Part shown: positions 1 through 9,731 of the stretch, piece by piece
Numbering within the stretch: the stretch's first letter is position 1
Layout of the letters: each line of letters begins with the position of its first letter
Source of the DNA: Halieaceae bacterium
GTDB taxonomy: Bacteria > Pseudomonadota > Gammaproteobacteria > Pseudomonadales > Halieaceae
NCBI GenBank assembly: GCA_003331685.1
Contig: QOPK01000003.1
Span: forward strand, 1 to 35,452
Direction of reading: 5' to 3'
Length of the DNA stretch: 35,452 bases
Notes under the pieces: model-generated
What the model saw: the letters and a program-made list of their open reading frames with translations, nothing else
What the model was told of the DNA's origin: nothing
The model's database searches: none
Made by a program: the position numbers and the translations under genes

Positions 1-2126
1 TCCTCGTGGGGATGACCGAACGCATTGCCCCTGCCGGCGCTCACAAGGGCCCATTCTGGGCTCGCCCACTTGAGCAGCGCGTGACTACTGGAGGTGCGGC
101 TTCCGTGATGGGCCAGCACAAGAATCGACACTGCCAACTCGTGGCGCCAATAACGCACCCACTGCCTTTCACGAGCGGCGGAAACGTCCCCGGGAATTAA
201 TACCGACAAGCCCGGCGTTTTGATCAGCAATCCGCAGGAGCCGTCATTTCGATCTTGCTGCCCATGACCGGGGCCATTGATCACTAAAAACTCTACTGAT
301 CCCCACAACCACCTCTCACCGTTGCGACAAGGCTCACCGCCAAATCCCAGATGCCGCCCTATGGGGACGCCGATCCGCAGCAACTCAAGCCCACCACTGT
401 GGTCACGATCAGCATGACTGATCACCAGCGTATCAATGCGTTCGATCCCTTGATGAGTCAGGAACGGGAGCAAAACTTTCTCAGCCTGTGTGAATCCCTC
501 TGGTTCACCAAACCCCGTGTCGTAGATCAGCGTGCGCCCCCCAACCTGAACCACTAACGAGAGGCCCTGACCGACGTCGAGTAGCGTCATCGAATGACCC
601 GGTGCTGGCTGTTTATCGGACCATGGAAACAGTGCAGCGATTAAAAAGGCGATCGACGCATAGTGGCGAGACTCTCCCCACAAGAGCAGCGCAAGTAACC
701 CTAGGGAAAATTGCAGCATTCCCAGACTCGCCGTGATCACGGTCCAATATCGGCAGCACCCGAGAATCCAGTCAAAGCAGGCGCGCACTAACAACCAGAG
801 CTGGGCGCCGCACCACCACAGCTGCTCAGAAAAAGTAGGCGCTGCATCGAACAGAAGCAGGCCCACCAGACCCAGTGGCACCATGAGCATGGTCACCAGG
901 GGCACCACAACGAGATTAGTGGCAAGACCCAGCAGGCTGGTTTCGCCAAACCAGAACAGGGTCATCGGTGCCATCAGGGCGATCATCTTTATCTGTGTCG
1001 CGATCAATGAACGGATGCCTAATGACCGCCAAGGCATAGAAACCAATAACCAAGTCGCTCCTACACTGAGCCAAAAACTAGCGCCGAGCACTATTCGGGG
1101 ATCCCAAAGCAGCAGCGCGCTAATCACCAATAACAACCCGTGTCGTCCCGTCGTATTCCAGCCGAACAACTGGGGCAGTTGCGCGGCAACCAGCATCAGG
1201 TAGGCCCGCATCACCGGAAAGCTGGCGCCTACCAAGGCCGCATAACAGCCTGTCACTATCAGCGCGGATACGGACGCAAACGCCATGCCACCGCCGTCAC
1301 CCGGAATACGCATTAATCGTCGTGGCAACTGAAACAAGAGAAAACTGAGGGACGCGAGCAGACCGATATGGAGCCCGCTGATCACCAGCACATGCACCAC
1401 ACCCAGATGCCGGAGATCACGCCACTCACCCTGGCTCATGGAGCGAGTATCGCCCAATAGCAGCGCCCGCATCGCTGCCCACCCCTCGCCCTCCCTATCG
1501 GCCCACCCAGCCAGCACCCGCGAACGGAAATGGGGGATGGGTTGATGCAAAGGTGTTTGAGTGAGTTGGCCCACAGGCGTCACTGCAGCGCCGATACCGC
1601 GACTCACCCAACGCGCCTGATCAGGGAGGCTACCCGGATTGATTTGACTGGCCAGCGATTTGAACCGCCAGCGTCCGTCCACCTGAGTGTTGTAGCGCAG
1701 TGATGACCCAACCTCTTCGGCCTCTAGGTATTGGGTCACCTTTACCCGCTTTGGACCCGCGCAAAGCGCGTCGCCAGCACGCGTGACCTCCATTTCAGCT
1801 GTCACACGCAGCTGTCCCGTCGCAAATAGCTGTTCACGAGGGAGGGTCACGATACGACCCGTCAAGCTGACCTCTCTCCCCAAACACTCCCCGGGAAGCT
1901 GCTGGGATAGCCAAATCGCGCCATTCGTTGCACCACCGGCCAATCCCATCAAAAAAGCGACTAACGCCCATACCCGGTGATATATCGCAAGCGGCACTAA
2001 CAGGACGCCAAGAAGGCCCCAACCCGGTTCAGAAAAAATCAAACTCGCCGCAACACCGGAACAGAGCGCGGCCAGATCGCGCTCTCGCAGACACGAGATC
2101 GACAATAAAAGTCGCAATACAGTCAT
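1..2126 (-). CDS. comEC: ComEC/Rec2 DNA uptake channel protein (partial, C-terminus beyond left edge)
   Basis: An uninterrupted minus-strand frame of 708 codons starts at an ATG (2126) and is still open at base 1, so the gene is cut by the window, not broken. ComEC forms the inner-membrane channel that carries single-stranded DNA into the cytoplasm during transformation. Visible parts, in order: an N-terminal membrane region; a DUF4131/OB-like part with two cysteines (about residues 81 and 122); the competence domain with the LLLGD...HVLVISGLHIGLL signature (about 222-257); several membrane segments; and a C-terminal metallo-beta-lactamase domain with LLDVGQGLS, HADRDH (571-576) and a later HHGS near residue 670. 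These nuclease-type metal ligands look intact. An in-frame TTG seven codons upstream is an alternative start. No other competence gene lies nearby. Confidence 0.93.
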   Translation of the reverse strand, partial: MTVLRLLLSISCLRERDLAALCSGVAASLIFSEPGWGLLGVLLVPLAIYHRVWALVAFLMGLAGGATNGAIWLSQQLPGECLGREVSLTGRIVTLPREQLFATGQLRVTAEMEVTRAGDALCAGPKRVKVTQYLEAEEVGSSLRYNTQVDGRWRFKSLASQINPGSLPDQARWVSRGIGAAVTPVGQLTQTPLHQPIPHFRSRVLAGWADREGEGWAAMRALLLGDTRSMSQGEWRDLRHLGVVHVLVISGLHIGLLASLSFLLFQLPRRLMRIPGDGGGMAFASVSALIVTGCYAALVGASFPVMRAYLMLVAAQLPQLFGWNTTGRHGLLLVISALLLWDPRIVLGASFWLSVGATWLLVSMPWRSLGIRSLIATQIKMIALMAPMTLFWFGETSLLGLATNLVVVPLVTMLMVPLGLVGLLLFDAAPTFSEQLWWCGAQLWLLVRACFDWILGCCRYWTVITASLGMLQFSLGLLALLLWGESRHYASIAFLIAALFPWSDKQPAPGHSMTLLDVGQGLSLVVQVGGRTLIYDTGFGEPEGFTQAEKVLLPFLTHQGIERIDTLVISHADRDHSGGLELLRIGVPIGRHLGFGGEPCRNGERWLWGSVEFLVINGPGHGQQDRNDGSCGLLIKTPGLSVLIPGDVSAARERQWVRYWRHELAVSILVLAHHGSRTSSSHALLKWASPEWALVSAGRGNAFGHPHE

Positions 2127-2258
2127 CCCAGCATCAGGCCACCGCAAGAGATCCTGATTTCAATCAGACTGTCACTTTCTGCCGCAGATCACTGGTCAAA
2201 AATGAGCCACAACAGACTATGATTACCTCCTAACAAACGAGACGCTGCCACCAACGGG

Positions 2259-2774
2259 ATGCTCAAAAAAAGCCTAAGGAAATGGGTTCCGGCGCCGAGT
2301 AAGGTTCGGCAGAGTCGCTCGTTGAGAATTTTCGGTAGCTGGGTTGAAGACAGTAACCTTTGGCAGCTTAGCCGACACACAACCGCCAAAGCTTTCGGCA
2401 TCGGTCTCTACTGCGCTATGCTCCCCGTCCCAGGACAAATCATCATCTCGGTGGCACTGGCCATCGTCTTTACCGCCAACGTGCCACTAAGCTTCGCGCT
2501 GATCTTTATCACTAACCCACTCACCATGCCGGCGATTTACTTCGCGGCTTATAAGCTAGGCGCATGGATTTTAGGTGAGGAGCCACTCGATATTCAGTTC
2601 GAGGCATCCTGGACTTGGTTTGTGCAAAGCCTTGAAGACATCTGGTGGCCGCTGCTGGTCGGCTCACAGGTGATGGGTGTGATTCTGGGGGTACTGGGCT
2701 ACTGGATGATCGATACCATGTGGCGCAATGCGGTTCGGCGCCAGTGGCGTGCGCGCCGCAAACGACGTCAGTGA
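2259..2774 (+). CDS. DUF2062 family inner-membrane protein
   Basis: This 171-residue protein has a basic N-terminus, then two hydrophobic segments (about residues 47-75 and 78-105) carrying the proline/glycine motif PVPGQ and the NPLTMPA motif typical of DUF2062. A third hydrophobic stretch lies at about 132-150, and the tail is very arginine-rich. The molecular function of the family is unknown. The gene is divergent from comEC, with 132 bases between the starts, and sits beside lolCDE as in Pseudomonas. Its stop codon lies inside the last bases of the oppositely transcribed lolE. No strong ribosome binding site is visible before the ATG. Confidence 0.85.
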   Translation: MLKKSLRKWVPAPSKVRQSRSLRIFGSWVEDSNLWQLSRHTTAKAFGIGLYCAMLPVPGQIIISVALAIVFTANVPLSFALIFITNPLTMPAIYFAAYKLGAWILGEEPLDIQFEASWTWFVQSLEDIWWPLLVGSQVMGVILGVLGYWMIDTMWRNAVRRQWRARRKRRQ

Positions 2775-3973
2775 GCTAGCGTCTCCGCCACGGGTAATGA
2801 CGCCGCGCGCAGTGCGGGTAACGTTGCCGCCAACACCGACAGCCCAATGGCGATAGCGGCAGTGATCACGGCATCCTGCCAACGAACATCAACCGGCACG
2901 AACGCCAGCGGATACACATCCGTCTGCAACAAAGGCGCCCCCAGCCACTGCTCGAGCATCACCGCCAGATCCGGTGCGTTTATCGCGAGCAGATAACCTA
3001 AGGCCACACCCGCTAATGCGCCCACAAAACCAATCAGCCCGCCCTGCAGGAAAAATACGGCGGTGATATCAGCCCGCCTGCCGCCCATGGCCATCAACAT
3101 GGCCACGGCCTTGCGTCGGTCCGTTACTACCAGCATCAGTGAGGACACCACATTAAACGCGGCCACAAAAATCACAATGAAGAGAATCAACCCGATCAGA
3201 TCCCGCGACAGCTGAATCGCCGTGTACAAATTACCATGGGTCGCTCGCCAGTCGGTGACTCTCACGTATGAAGGCAGCATTTGGGCGATCTCCCAGCGCC
3301 ACTGGGTCGCCGCAAACACGTCTTCTAGCTGCACCGCCACACCACGGCGGATACTGGCCCCTGCCCCAAGCGCCTCCAGCGCATCAACGTGCACCAATGC
3401 CAAGATCTCATCGAGCTCGGTCCCCGAGTCCAGCACGGCACTGAGCTGAAGGCGAAGTGGCCGATACGCCGCTTGATTCTCCTCGGGCAGAATAAACGTG
3501 ACCCGATCACCCACGCTCAAATTCAGGCGCTCGGCCATCGAGGCACCCAGCACGAGTGACTCCGGGTGCCAATCGATGATGCCCGGCACCAACAGCGACT
3601 CGTATGGCGCCAACGCCGGACGCTTCAGGCCCGTAAGCTGGGCCGCAGACACAGTCTGTCCTCGCATCAACAGCGCTTCTGCAACAATAAAGGGCCTGAC
3701 CGAGGCAATGTCGGGATCCCGCAGAAGGGCCTCTGTGAGGGCTGTCAGAGGCGCCGCATCACCCGCGGTGGTCGCCTGAACATGGGGCAATAGCGACAGA
3801 ATTCGCTCGCGCATCTCCCGCTCAAACCCGTTCATGACCGACTGCACCGCCAGTAGCAGCGCAATGGCCAGCGCCATACCAACAATCGATACGCGGGATA
3901 AGAAAGCCGACAAGCCCTTGCCCGGATCCAGCGTCTGGCGCAGCGCGATGCTCCAACGTAACGACCAGGGCAC
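2768..3973 (-). CDS. lolE: Lipoprotein-releasing ABC transporter permease LolE
   Basis: LolE is a permease of the LolCDE complex, which extracts outer-membrane lipoproteins from the inner membrane and hands them to LolA. This 401-residue protein has the MacB/FtsX-like layout: a first transmembrane helix (about 27-47) ending in the SVMNGFERE motif, a large periplasmic domain, then three C-terminal helices (about 255-285, 305-330, 370-390). The N-terminal wording (NGFEREMRERIL) resembles E. coli LolE more than LolC, and it is third in the operon as in E. coli. The start is GTG at 3973, overlapping the lolD stop as TAGTG. The 3' end overlaps the convergent DUF2062 gene by 7 bases. The LolE versus LolC assignment rests on order and this motif. 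Confidence 0.88.
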   Translation of the reverse strand: MPWSLRWSIALRQTLDPGKGLSAFLSRVSIVGMALAIALLLAVQSVMNGFEREMRERILSLLPHVQATTAGDAAPLTALTEALLRDPDIASVRPFIVAEALLMRGQTVSAAQLTGLKRPALAPYESLLVPGIIDWHPESLVLGASMAERLNLSVGDRVTFILPEENQAAYRPLRLQLSAVLDSGTELDEILALVHVDALEALGAGASIRRGVAVQLEDVFAATQWRWEIAQMLPSYVRVTDWRATHGNLYTAIQLSRDLIGLILFIVIFVAAFNVVSSLMLVVTDRRKAVAMLMAMGGRRADITAVFFLQGGLIGFVGALAGVALGYLLAINAPDLAVMLEQWLGAPLLQTDVYPLAFVPVDVRWQDAVITAAIAIGLSVLAATLPALRAASLPVAETLAH

Positions 3974-4653
3974 TAGCGCGCCTCCAGTCGACCGTTCGCA
4001 AGGGTGAGCTGCCGATCCATGCGCCGAGCGATGGCCGGGTCATGGGTGACCACAACAAAAGCGGTATCGCGACCACGGAGCGCACTCATCGTGGCGAGCA
4101 CCTGTTCCGCCGTATCCGGATCAAGGTTGCCCGTGGGCTCATCCATGAGCACACAGGCGGGCTCATTCACTAACGCACGCGCGATAGCCACGCGCTGGCG
4201 CTCACCGCCTGACAGGGCCGCCGGTCGATGGTTCAGGCGCTTCGCTAAGCCCAACTGCTCGAGCAATGCCCTAGCTTTCGCTTCTGCCTCCTTCTTTGTG
4301 GCACCACCAATTCTTGCCGGCATAGCCACACTCTCCAGTGCCGTGAACTCGGGCAAAAGGTGATGCATCTGAAAAACAAACCCCAGTCGCTGATTCCGCC
4401 ACTGACTCCGCTCATTTTCCGACATGCGAGAGAGCGGTTGTCCGGCGACAGATACCTCACCCGTACTGGGTATATCGAGGCCTCCCAGCAAGTTCAGCAA
4501 AGTGGATTTACCTGCGCCCGAGGCGCCCACAATCGCCAGCCACTCGCCTGCCGACACCGACAGCGCCAACCCATCGAGCACCACAATTTCTCGCCGGGCG
4601 TCACGATAGGTTTTACACAGCTCCACGGCCTCGAGCACGGCGTAATCAGACAT
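3973..4653 (-). CDS. lolD: Lipoprotein-releasing ABC transporter ATPase LolD
   Basis: LolD is the cytoplasmic ATPase powering LolCDE. The 226-residue protein has Walker A GASGAGKST (43-51), a LolD-type Q-loop region QMHHLLPEF (about 95-103), the ABC signature LSGGERQR (about 147-154), Walker B VLMDEPTG (about 168-175) and the switch histidine in VVVTHDP. The frame is open further upstream, but the ATG at 4653 starts the conserved MSDYAVLEAV sequence and overlaps the lolC stop by 8 bases, which fits translational coupling. It sits between lolC and lolE, overlapping both. Confidence 0.95.
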   Translation of the reverse strand: MSDYAVLEAVELCKTYRDARREIVVLDGLALSVSAGEWLAIVGASGAGKSTLLNLLGGLDIPSTGEVSVAGQPLSRMSENERSQWRNQRLGFVFQMHHLLPEFTALESVAMPARIGGATKKEAEAKARALLEQLGLAKRLNHRPAALSGGERQRVAIARALVNEPACVLMDEPTGNLDPDTAEQVLATMSALRGRDTAFVVVTHDPAIARRMDRQLTLANGRLEAR

Positions 4654-5881
4654 AGTTGAGTACCTCTGCTGGTGGCACCTTCGCTGCACGCCATGCGGGA
4701 TACACACTGGCCAGCAAGCTCAGGACAAAGGCTACGGTCACCACCGCAAAAACATCTCCCCACATCAGCGTAGATGGCAAACCACCTATGTAATACACGG
4801 CAGGGTCAAACAGCACCAGACCAAACGCCTGCTCCACCCAGAGGGAAAGATCGGAGATCGTGGTCGCAAGCGCCACCCCTGCTACCGCCCCAAGCGAAAT
4901 ACCAAGAAGCGCGAGCAAGAGTCCGTGACCCAAAAACAGCATGAGGAGCTTCTTGGCGGGCAAACCCAAAACCTGAAGAATCGCAATGTCGCCGCGCTTT
5001 TCAGTCACCGACATGGTCAAGGTGGCGATCAGGTTAAATGCCGCAACCAGAATGACGGAGGTCAATAATATCCCGACCGTGATCTTCTCCATTTTGATCG
5101 CAGCAAAGAGGGTGCCTTGGGAGCTGCGCCAGTCGCGGATCTTGGTCGATTCCCCGACCAGTGGGCGAATTGCTGCACTGACTTGCGGCACCAGCTCGCG
5201 ATCGCTCAGTCGCAGTTGAACACCTTGGGTGCCTGCAGGGCCCAGCAGCTTGCGCGCCGTTGCCTCTGCGACATAAGCAACCTGGGCATCAGGCGGCGCA
5301 CCGACAGCGAACGTTCCGACCACCCGGAGCGATCGGCTTTTGGGAAACACCCCCATCGGGCTAACAGTTAATCGCGGCAGCAAGATGTCCACATTATCGC
5401 CGGGCCGCACGCGCAAAAGTCTCGCCAAATCAGCACCCAGGATGACAGAAAATGGCTCCAGTTCGAGCGCCTGCAGATCGCCGAAGGTAATATGCGAGTC
5501 GAGGTCGAGTACATCGCGCAACCCAGATTGAGGCGCGCCCACTATCTTTGCACCCCGACTTTCTCCAGCGTGGCGCAGCAGGGCCGTGCCCTGATGAAAA
5601 GGAGCTGCGGCGACCACGGCGGGCTGCTCAGTCGCGGCCGTTAGCAGATCACCGAGTGCCGCCTCGCTCGGATTCGCGGGCTCGAGGACCATGTCCGGCG
5701 TCACGGTGAGCAAGCGCTGATGCAGCTCACCACCAAATCCATTCATTACCGACAGTACGGTAATGAGCGCCGCAACACCCAGCAGCATCCCCAAAAGGGA
5801 GGCTAGCGCGACAAATCGGGTAAAGCGGCGTTGGCCACCACCGAGTGTAAAACGAATAATCAAATCCCAGGAGAGCGGCAT
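4646..5881 (-). CDS. lolC: Lipoprotein-releasing ABC transporter permease LolC
   Basis: This is the first gene of the lol operon, with 411 residues. It has the same topology as the third gene: an N-terminal helix (about 25-47) followed by LSVMNGFGGE, a periplasmic domain, three C-terminal helices (about 270-295, 315-345, 375-400), and the FtsX-type tail VYPAWRAAKVPPAEVL. LolC is the permease that recruits LolA in E. coli. The ATG at 5881 is 47 bases downstream of the nqrM stop on the same strand, so read-through from the nqr operon is possible. The upstream ribosome binding site is weak. Confidence 0.88.
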   Translation of the reverse strand: MPLSWDLIIRFTLGGGQRRFTRFVALASLLGMLLGVAALITVLSVMNGFGGELHQRLLTVTPDMVLEPANPSEAALGDLLTAATEQPAVVAAAPFHQGTALLRHAGESRGAKIVGAPQSGLRDVLDLDSHITFGDLQALELEPFSVILGADLARLLRVRPGDNVDILLPRLTVSPMGVFPKSRSLRVVGTFAVGAPPDAQVAYVAEATARKLLGPAGTQGVQLRLSDRELVPQVSAAIRPLVGESTKIRDWRSSQGTLFAAIKMEKITVGILLTSVILVAAFNLIATLTMSVTEKRGDIAILQVLGLPAKKLLMLFLGHGLLLALLGISLGAVAGVALATTISDLSLWVEQAFGLVLFDPAVYYIGGLPSTLMWGDVFAVVTVAFVLSLLASVYPAWRAAKVPPAEVLNYV

Positions 5882-5928
5882 CGGGCTCGCAGCCGGTTCA
5901 GGCCCGCCAGAGCGCGATCCCGCTTCGC

Positions 5929-6150
5929 TCAGCGACCGTCCTGATTCGGGTCATATTGTCGCACCGGTGCCGGCTCCAAATTGCTATCGCATCGCTGGGG
6001 GTCACCACCACAGATCTCGCAGTCCTGATCAATGCCCACTGCTCCGAGTCCACCACAGGACCCTTTAATGGGGCCACGACCAAAGATCACGCCAACCGCC
6101 ATCGCGGCCATAATGGCCATAAACACCAACAATGCGAGTACAAATGTCAT
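5929..6150 (-). CDS. nqrM: Na+-NQR maturation factor NqrM (DUF539)
   Basis: NqrM is a small membrane protein needed to mature Na+-NQR, probably by delivering iron to the NqrD/NqrE site. The 73-residue protein has one N-terminal helix (about 3-23), then FGRGPIKGSCGGLG and a cysteine-rich tail. Cysteines lie at 32, 44, 47 and 54, the pattern expected of the family. It follows apbE by 25 bases at the end of the nqr operon, the usual place for this gene in NQR-containing gammaproteobacteria. Confidence 0.93.
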   Translation of the reverse strand: MTFVLALLVFMAIMAAMAVGVIFGRGPIKGSCGGLGAVGIDQDCEICGGDPQRCDSNLEPAPVRQYDPNQDGR

Positions 6151-6175
6151 GCTTCATTCTCCGGGTTGTGGCGCT

Positions 6176-7216
6176 TCATGAGCCCCCCTCATCCAGCCAT
6201 TGTGCCATGGCCGTGCTGGAAAGCACCTCCAGCGTGTCGCCGGAGCGCTTGAGCAGATAGACCGCGAGGTCGCGCTCTTCGGCGAGCACCAAGGCCTCAG
6301 CGGAGCCTATGACGGTCAGTGCGGTAGCCCACGCGTCCGCCATCATTGCAGAGCCGTGCACCACTGTCACGGATACCACGTCATGCTGAATCGGGTAGCC
6401 GGTGCGTGGATCAATCAGGTGAGAGTAGCGCTCCCCATCGTGCTCAAAGAAATTACGGTAATCGCCCGAGGTGGCGATACCCGTGTCAGTCACCGCCAGC
6501 GCGGCTTGAATACCGCCGCGCGCACCGGCATCCGGGCGCTCCACCGCAATCCTCCACGCATCTCCTCTCGGGCTCACACCCCGCACTCTGACCTCGCCGC
6601 CCACCTCCAGCATAAAATGGGGAATACTGAGGTCCTCAAGTGCATCGGCCCCCAGATCCACGGCATAGCCTTTGGCCAGGGATGAAAAGTCGAGCTTTAA
6701 GCCTGGTGCGCGTTTGCTCAAGGTGCGCGAGGTCGACTCCCAGTCGAGCTGCGCCACACCCACCTGACTCCGCGCTATCTCAATATCGGCGGCATCGGGA
6801 AACTGTTTGGGTCCCTCTGGCCCGAAACCCCAGAGGTCCGACAACGCACTCACACTCACGTCATAGGCGCCACGGGTCGCCATAGTGAGCTCGAGGGCCG
6901 CCGACAACACATAGGTGAAATCCCAGTCGACCTCGATCGGCGTCTGCGCTGGCAGCCTATTGAACCCACTGATCAGACTCGCGGGATCGTAGTGATTCAT
7001 GCTCTCGTTCACCAAGGCGAAAGCTGCATTGATCTCTGACTGAACTTGTGAAGGGCTGACCTCGTCAGGAGCTCCTAGGTAGGTCAGCGACCAAGTTGTA
7101 CCGAAGATAGCGCCGCCCATCTGCACCGGCCGCTCATCTGCGGCACAGCCCGCCAGACAGCAAAAGGCCAGCAATAGAGCTGGCCTCAAGCAACGTATAT
7201 TGAGCAGTAGCGTCAT
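6176..7216 (-). CDS. apbE: FAD:protein FMN transferase ApbE (lipoprotein)
   Basis: ApbE attaches FMN covalently to threonines of NqrB and NqrC, using FAD as donor, on the periplasmic side. The 346-residue protein begins with a lipoprotein signal ending in LAGC (Cys24; Ala at +2). It contains the FTTWSL-like start of the mature domain (GTTWSLTY), [13 protein letters not shown], the DPRTGYPI motif, and a C-terminal MADAWATAL segment that in the family binds Mg2+ and flavin. The open frame extends 61 codons upstream inside nqrF, but the ATG at 7216 overlaps the nqrF stop as ATGA and gives a clean signal peptide. Its place directly after nqrF fits modification of this NQR. Confidence 0.94.
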   Translation of the reverse strand: MTLLLNIRCLRPALLLAFCCLAGCAADERPVQMGGAIFGTTWSLTYLGAPDEVSPSQVQSEINAAFALVNESMNHYDPASLISGFNRLPAQTPIEVDWDFTYVLSAALELTMATRGAYDVSVSALSDLWGFGPEGPKQFPDAADIEIARSQVGVAQLDWESTSRTLSKRAPGLKLDFSSLAKGYAVDLGADALEDLSIPHFMLEVGGEVRVRGVSPRGDAWRIAVERPDAGARGGIQAALAVTDTGIATSGDYRNFFEHDGERYSHLIDPRTGYPIQHDVVSVTVVHGSAMMADAWATALTVIGSAEALVLAEERDLAVYLLKRSGDTLEVLSSTAMAQWLDEGGS

Positions 7217-8436
7217 CCGCCGAAGTCGTCGAGGAAGATGTTCTCCCGCTCCACACCTAGGTCCAACAGCATGTTGATCACAGCGGAGTTCATCATCGGT
7301 GGGCCACACATGTAGTATTCGCAGTCCTCCGGCGCAGGGTGATCCTTTAGATACTGCTCGAATAGAACGTTGTGAATAAAACCCGTCAGGCCATCCCAAT
7401 TGTCTTCAGGCTGCGGATCCGACAGCGCCACGTGCCAATCAAAATTCTCGTTTTCCGCGGCGAGCCCGTCGTAATCCTCGACGTAGAACATCTCTCGAAG
7501 TGATCGAGCTCCGTACCAGAAGCTGATCTTGCGATCAGTCTTAATGCGTTTCAATTGATCAAACAGGTGCGACCGCATCGGTGCCATACCTGCGCCGCCG
7601 CCAATGAACACCATCTCGGCGTCAGTTTCCTTAGCAAAGAACTCGCCGAACGGACCGTACACGTTCACCTTGTCTCCGGGCTTCAGGTTAAAGGTCCAGC
7701 TGGACATGAGGCCGGGCGGGATGCCTTCGCTACCAGGTGGTGGCGTGGCAATGCGGATATTGAACTTCACCACACCCTTTTCCTCGGGGTAGTTGGCCAT
7801 GGAGTAAGCGCGGATAGTGGTGTCCTTGCAGCCCGACTCCATGTTGAAAAAGCCAAAGCGTTCCCAATCGCCGCGGTACTCGTCTTCGACATCAAAATCG
7901 CTGTACTTGACCGAGTGGGGCGGACACTCGAGCTGTACATAACCCCCCGCGCGAAAATCAACGCTCTCGCCTTCCGGCAGTCTCAGTACCAGCTCTTTAA
8001 TAAAGGTCGCGACGTTTTCGTTGGACTCTACTGTGCACTCCCACTGCTTGACCCCAAATACCTCTTCGGGAACCTGAATCTTGAGGTCCTGCTTGACGGG
8101 TGTCTGGCAAGAAAGGCGCCAGCCTTCATTAGCTTCACGTCGAGTGAAGAAAGACTCTTCGGTGGGCAGCATCGCGCCGCCGCCCTCTTCCACAACACAC
8201 TTGCACTGCGCGCAGGTACCACCGCCGCCACAGGCGCTCGCCAGGAAAAGATCGGCATCGGCTAGCGTCTGCAGGAGCTTGCCACCAGCCGGCACTTCGA
8301 TCGTGCGCTCGCCGTTGATCTCGATGCTAATATTACCGCTGGCGACCAACCGGCTGCGTGCCGCCAGGATCACAAGCACCAATGCCAAAATAATCGCGGT
8401 GAACATGCTGGCGCCGTAAGCGATTGTCATATCCAT
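7213..8436 (-). CDS. nqrF: Na+-translocating NADH:quinone reductase subunit F
   Basis: NqrF is the NADH-oxidising entry subunit. The 407-residue protein has one N-terminal membrane helix (about 7-27), a ferredoxin-type 2Fe-2S domain with Cys69, Cys75, Cys78 and Cys110, an FAD domain with RAYSMANYP, and an NADH domain with [10 protein letters not shown] and CGPPMMN. It ends in FLDDFGG. An additional cysteine (Cys80) follows the cluster motif. A good ribosome binding site (CAGGAGC) precedes the ATG. It lies 27 bases after nqrE and overlaps apbE. Confidence 0.97.
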   Translation of the reverse strand: MDMTIAYGASMFTAIILALVLVILAARSRLVASGNISIEINGERTIEVPAGGKLLQTLADADLFLASACGGGGTCAQCKCVVEEGGGAMLPTEESFFTRREANEGWRLSCQTPVKQDLKIQVPEEVFGVKQWECTVESNENVATFIKELVLRLPEGESVDFRAGGYVQLECPPHSVKYSDFDVEDEYRGDWERFGFFNMESGCKDTTIRAYSMANYPEEKGVVKFNIRIATPPPGSEGIPPGLMSSWTFNLKPGDKVNVYGPFGEFFAKETDAEMVFIGGGAGMAPMRSHLFDQLKRIKTDRKISFWYGARSLREMFYVEDYDGLAAENENFDWHVALSDPQPEDNWDGLTGFIHNVLFEQYLKDHPAPEDCEYYMCGPPMMNSAVINMLLDLGVERENIFLDDFGG

Positions 8437-8463
8437 CGAATCTGAGCTCCTGTCAGTCGCCTG

Positions 8464-9072
8464 TTAAATATCGATGCCGCCGAAAGACATGAAGCCCAAA
8501 GACATCAGTCCAACGGTAATAAACGTAATCCCCAAGCCCTGAAGCCCGTCGGGCACGTCGCTGTACTTGAGTTTCTCGCGGATACCCGCGAGCGCCACTA
8601 TAGCCAAAGCCCAGCCCACACCGGCACCGGCTCCGAATACAGCGCTCTCTGCAAAATTAAAGCTGCGCTCCATCATCAGGAGCGACGCGCCCAGAATGGC
8701 ACAGTTCACCGTAATCAACGGCAGAAACACACCCAGCGTCGCGTAAAGCGCTGGCACGTACTTATCAAGGAACATCTCGAGGATCTGCACCAGTGCGGCA
8801 ATTACGGCAATGTAGCTGAGCAGATGCAAAAAGCTCAGGTCCACGTCGGGTAGGCCCATCCAGGCCAGTGCACCATCAGCAAGCAGATTGTTAAGAATCA
8901 GGTTGTTCACCGGCACAGTGATTGACAGCACTACGATCACTGCAACACCCAGACCGGCCGCAGTCGCAATTTTTTTCGATACCGCAAGAAATGTGCACAT
9001 GCCGAGGAAGAAGGACAAAGCCATGTTTTCAATGAAGATGGCGCGGACAAAGAGGCTCAGATAGTGCTCCAT
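8464..9072 (-). CDS. nqrE: Na+-translocating NADH:quinone reductase subunit E
   Basis: NqrE is a membrane subunit of Na+-NQR that pairs with NqrD in an inverted-topology arrangement. The 202-residue protein has about six hydrophobic segments and starts [20 protein letters not shown], typical of the family. Cys26 (GMCTFLA) and Cys124 (VNCAILG) match the half-helix cysteines that help hold the intramembrane iron centre. Its ATG overlaps the nqrD stop by one base (TAATG). Confidence 0.97.
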   Translation of the reverse strand: MEHYLSLFVRAIFIENMALSFFLGMCTFLAVSKKIATAAGLGVAVIVVLSITVPVNNLILNNLLADGALAWMGLPDVDLSFLHLLSYIAVIAALVQILEMFLDKYVPALYATLGVFLPLITVNCAILGASLLMMERSFNFAESAVFGAGAGVGWALAIVALAGIREKLKYSDVPDGLQGLGITFITVGLMSLGFMSFGGIDI

Positions 9073-9731
9073 TACGCGCTCTCCTCAGCCGGATTATGGT
9101 GGGCAATCCTGAAGTCAGGCTGTTCCACCTGCTCCGTGTTCACCGCGCGAATCGCCCAGATCAAAAGACCGATCAGGAAGAACGCACTCGGCGGCAGCAA
9201 CAATAGGCCGTTGGCCTGATACCAGCCACCCTCGGTGACCAGCGGCAGGATTTCCATGCCAAACAGTTTGCCGGTGCCGAACAGTTCTCGAACCACTGCC
9301 ACCACAAGCAACACAAAGGAATACCCCAATCCGTTACCAAAGCCATCGATAAAGCTCGGGACCGGCGGGTTCTTCATCGCAAAGGCTTCAGCCCGTCCCA
9401 TCACGATGCAATTGGTGATGATAAGGCCAACGAACACCGATAGTTGCTTGGAGATGTCGTAGGCCACCGCCTTGATCACCTGATCCACCACGATCACCAG
9501 CGAGGCAATGATCGTCATCTGCACGATGATGCGAATGCTCGAAGGAATGAATTGCCGAATGGTCGAAATAAAGAAGCCGGAGAATGCAGTCACCACCGTC
9601 AGGGCGATGCACATCACAACAGTGACACGGAGAGAGGTCGTCACCGCCAGTGCCGAGCAGATACCCAGTATCTGCAAGGCGATCGGATTGTTCTTGAAAA
9701 TCGGGTCGGTCAGCGTGTCGCGCATACTCAT
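9072..9731 (-). CDS. nqrD: Na+-translocating NADH:quinone reductase subunit D
   Basis: NqrD is the partner of NqrE in the membrane core. The 219-residue protein has about six hydrophobic segments. Cys25 (LGICSALA) and Cys108 ([12 protein letters not shown]) fit the iron-ligating positions known from the Vibrio enzyme. It overlaps the upstream nqrC stop as ATGA and the downstream nqrE start as TAATG. Confidence 0.97.
   Translation of the reverse strand: MSMRDTLTDPIFKNNPIALQILGICSALAVTTSLRVTVVMCIALTVVTAFSGFFISTIRQFIPSSIRIIVQMTIIASLVIVVDQVIKAVAYDISKQLSVFVGLIITNCIVMGRAEAFAMKNPPVPSFIDGFGNGLGYSFVLLVVAVVRELFGTGKLFGMEILPLVTEGGWYQANGLLLLPPSAFFLIGLLIWAIRAVNTEQVEQPDFRIAHHNPAEESA

Noticed and set aside
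733..1203. 156-codon plus-strand open frame
   Set aside because: It lies antisense to the membrane domain of comEC and reads as basic low-quality protein with no family features.
1..2126. comEC might be a broken gene, because only short frames on both strands fall wholly inside this region
   Set aside because: Reading the minus strand from 2126 gives one open frame to base 1 with all ComEC motifs; it lacks only a stop codon inside the window.
7555..8265. 236-codon plus-strand open frame
   Set aside because: It is the complement of nqrF, whose Fe-S, FAD and NADH motifs are intact.
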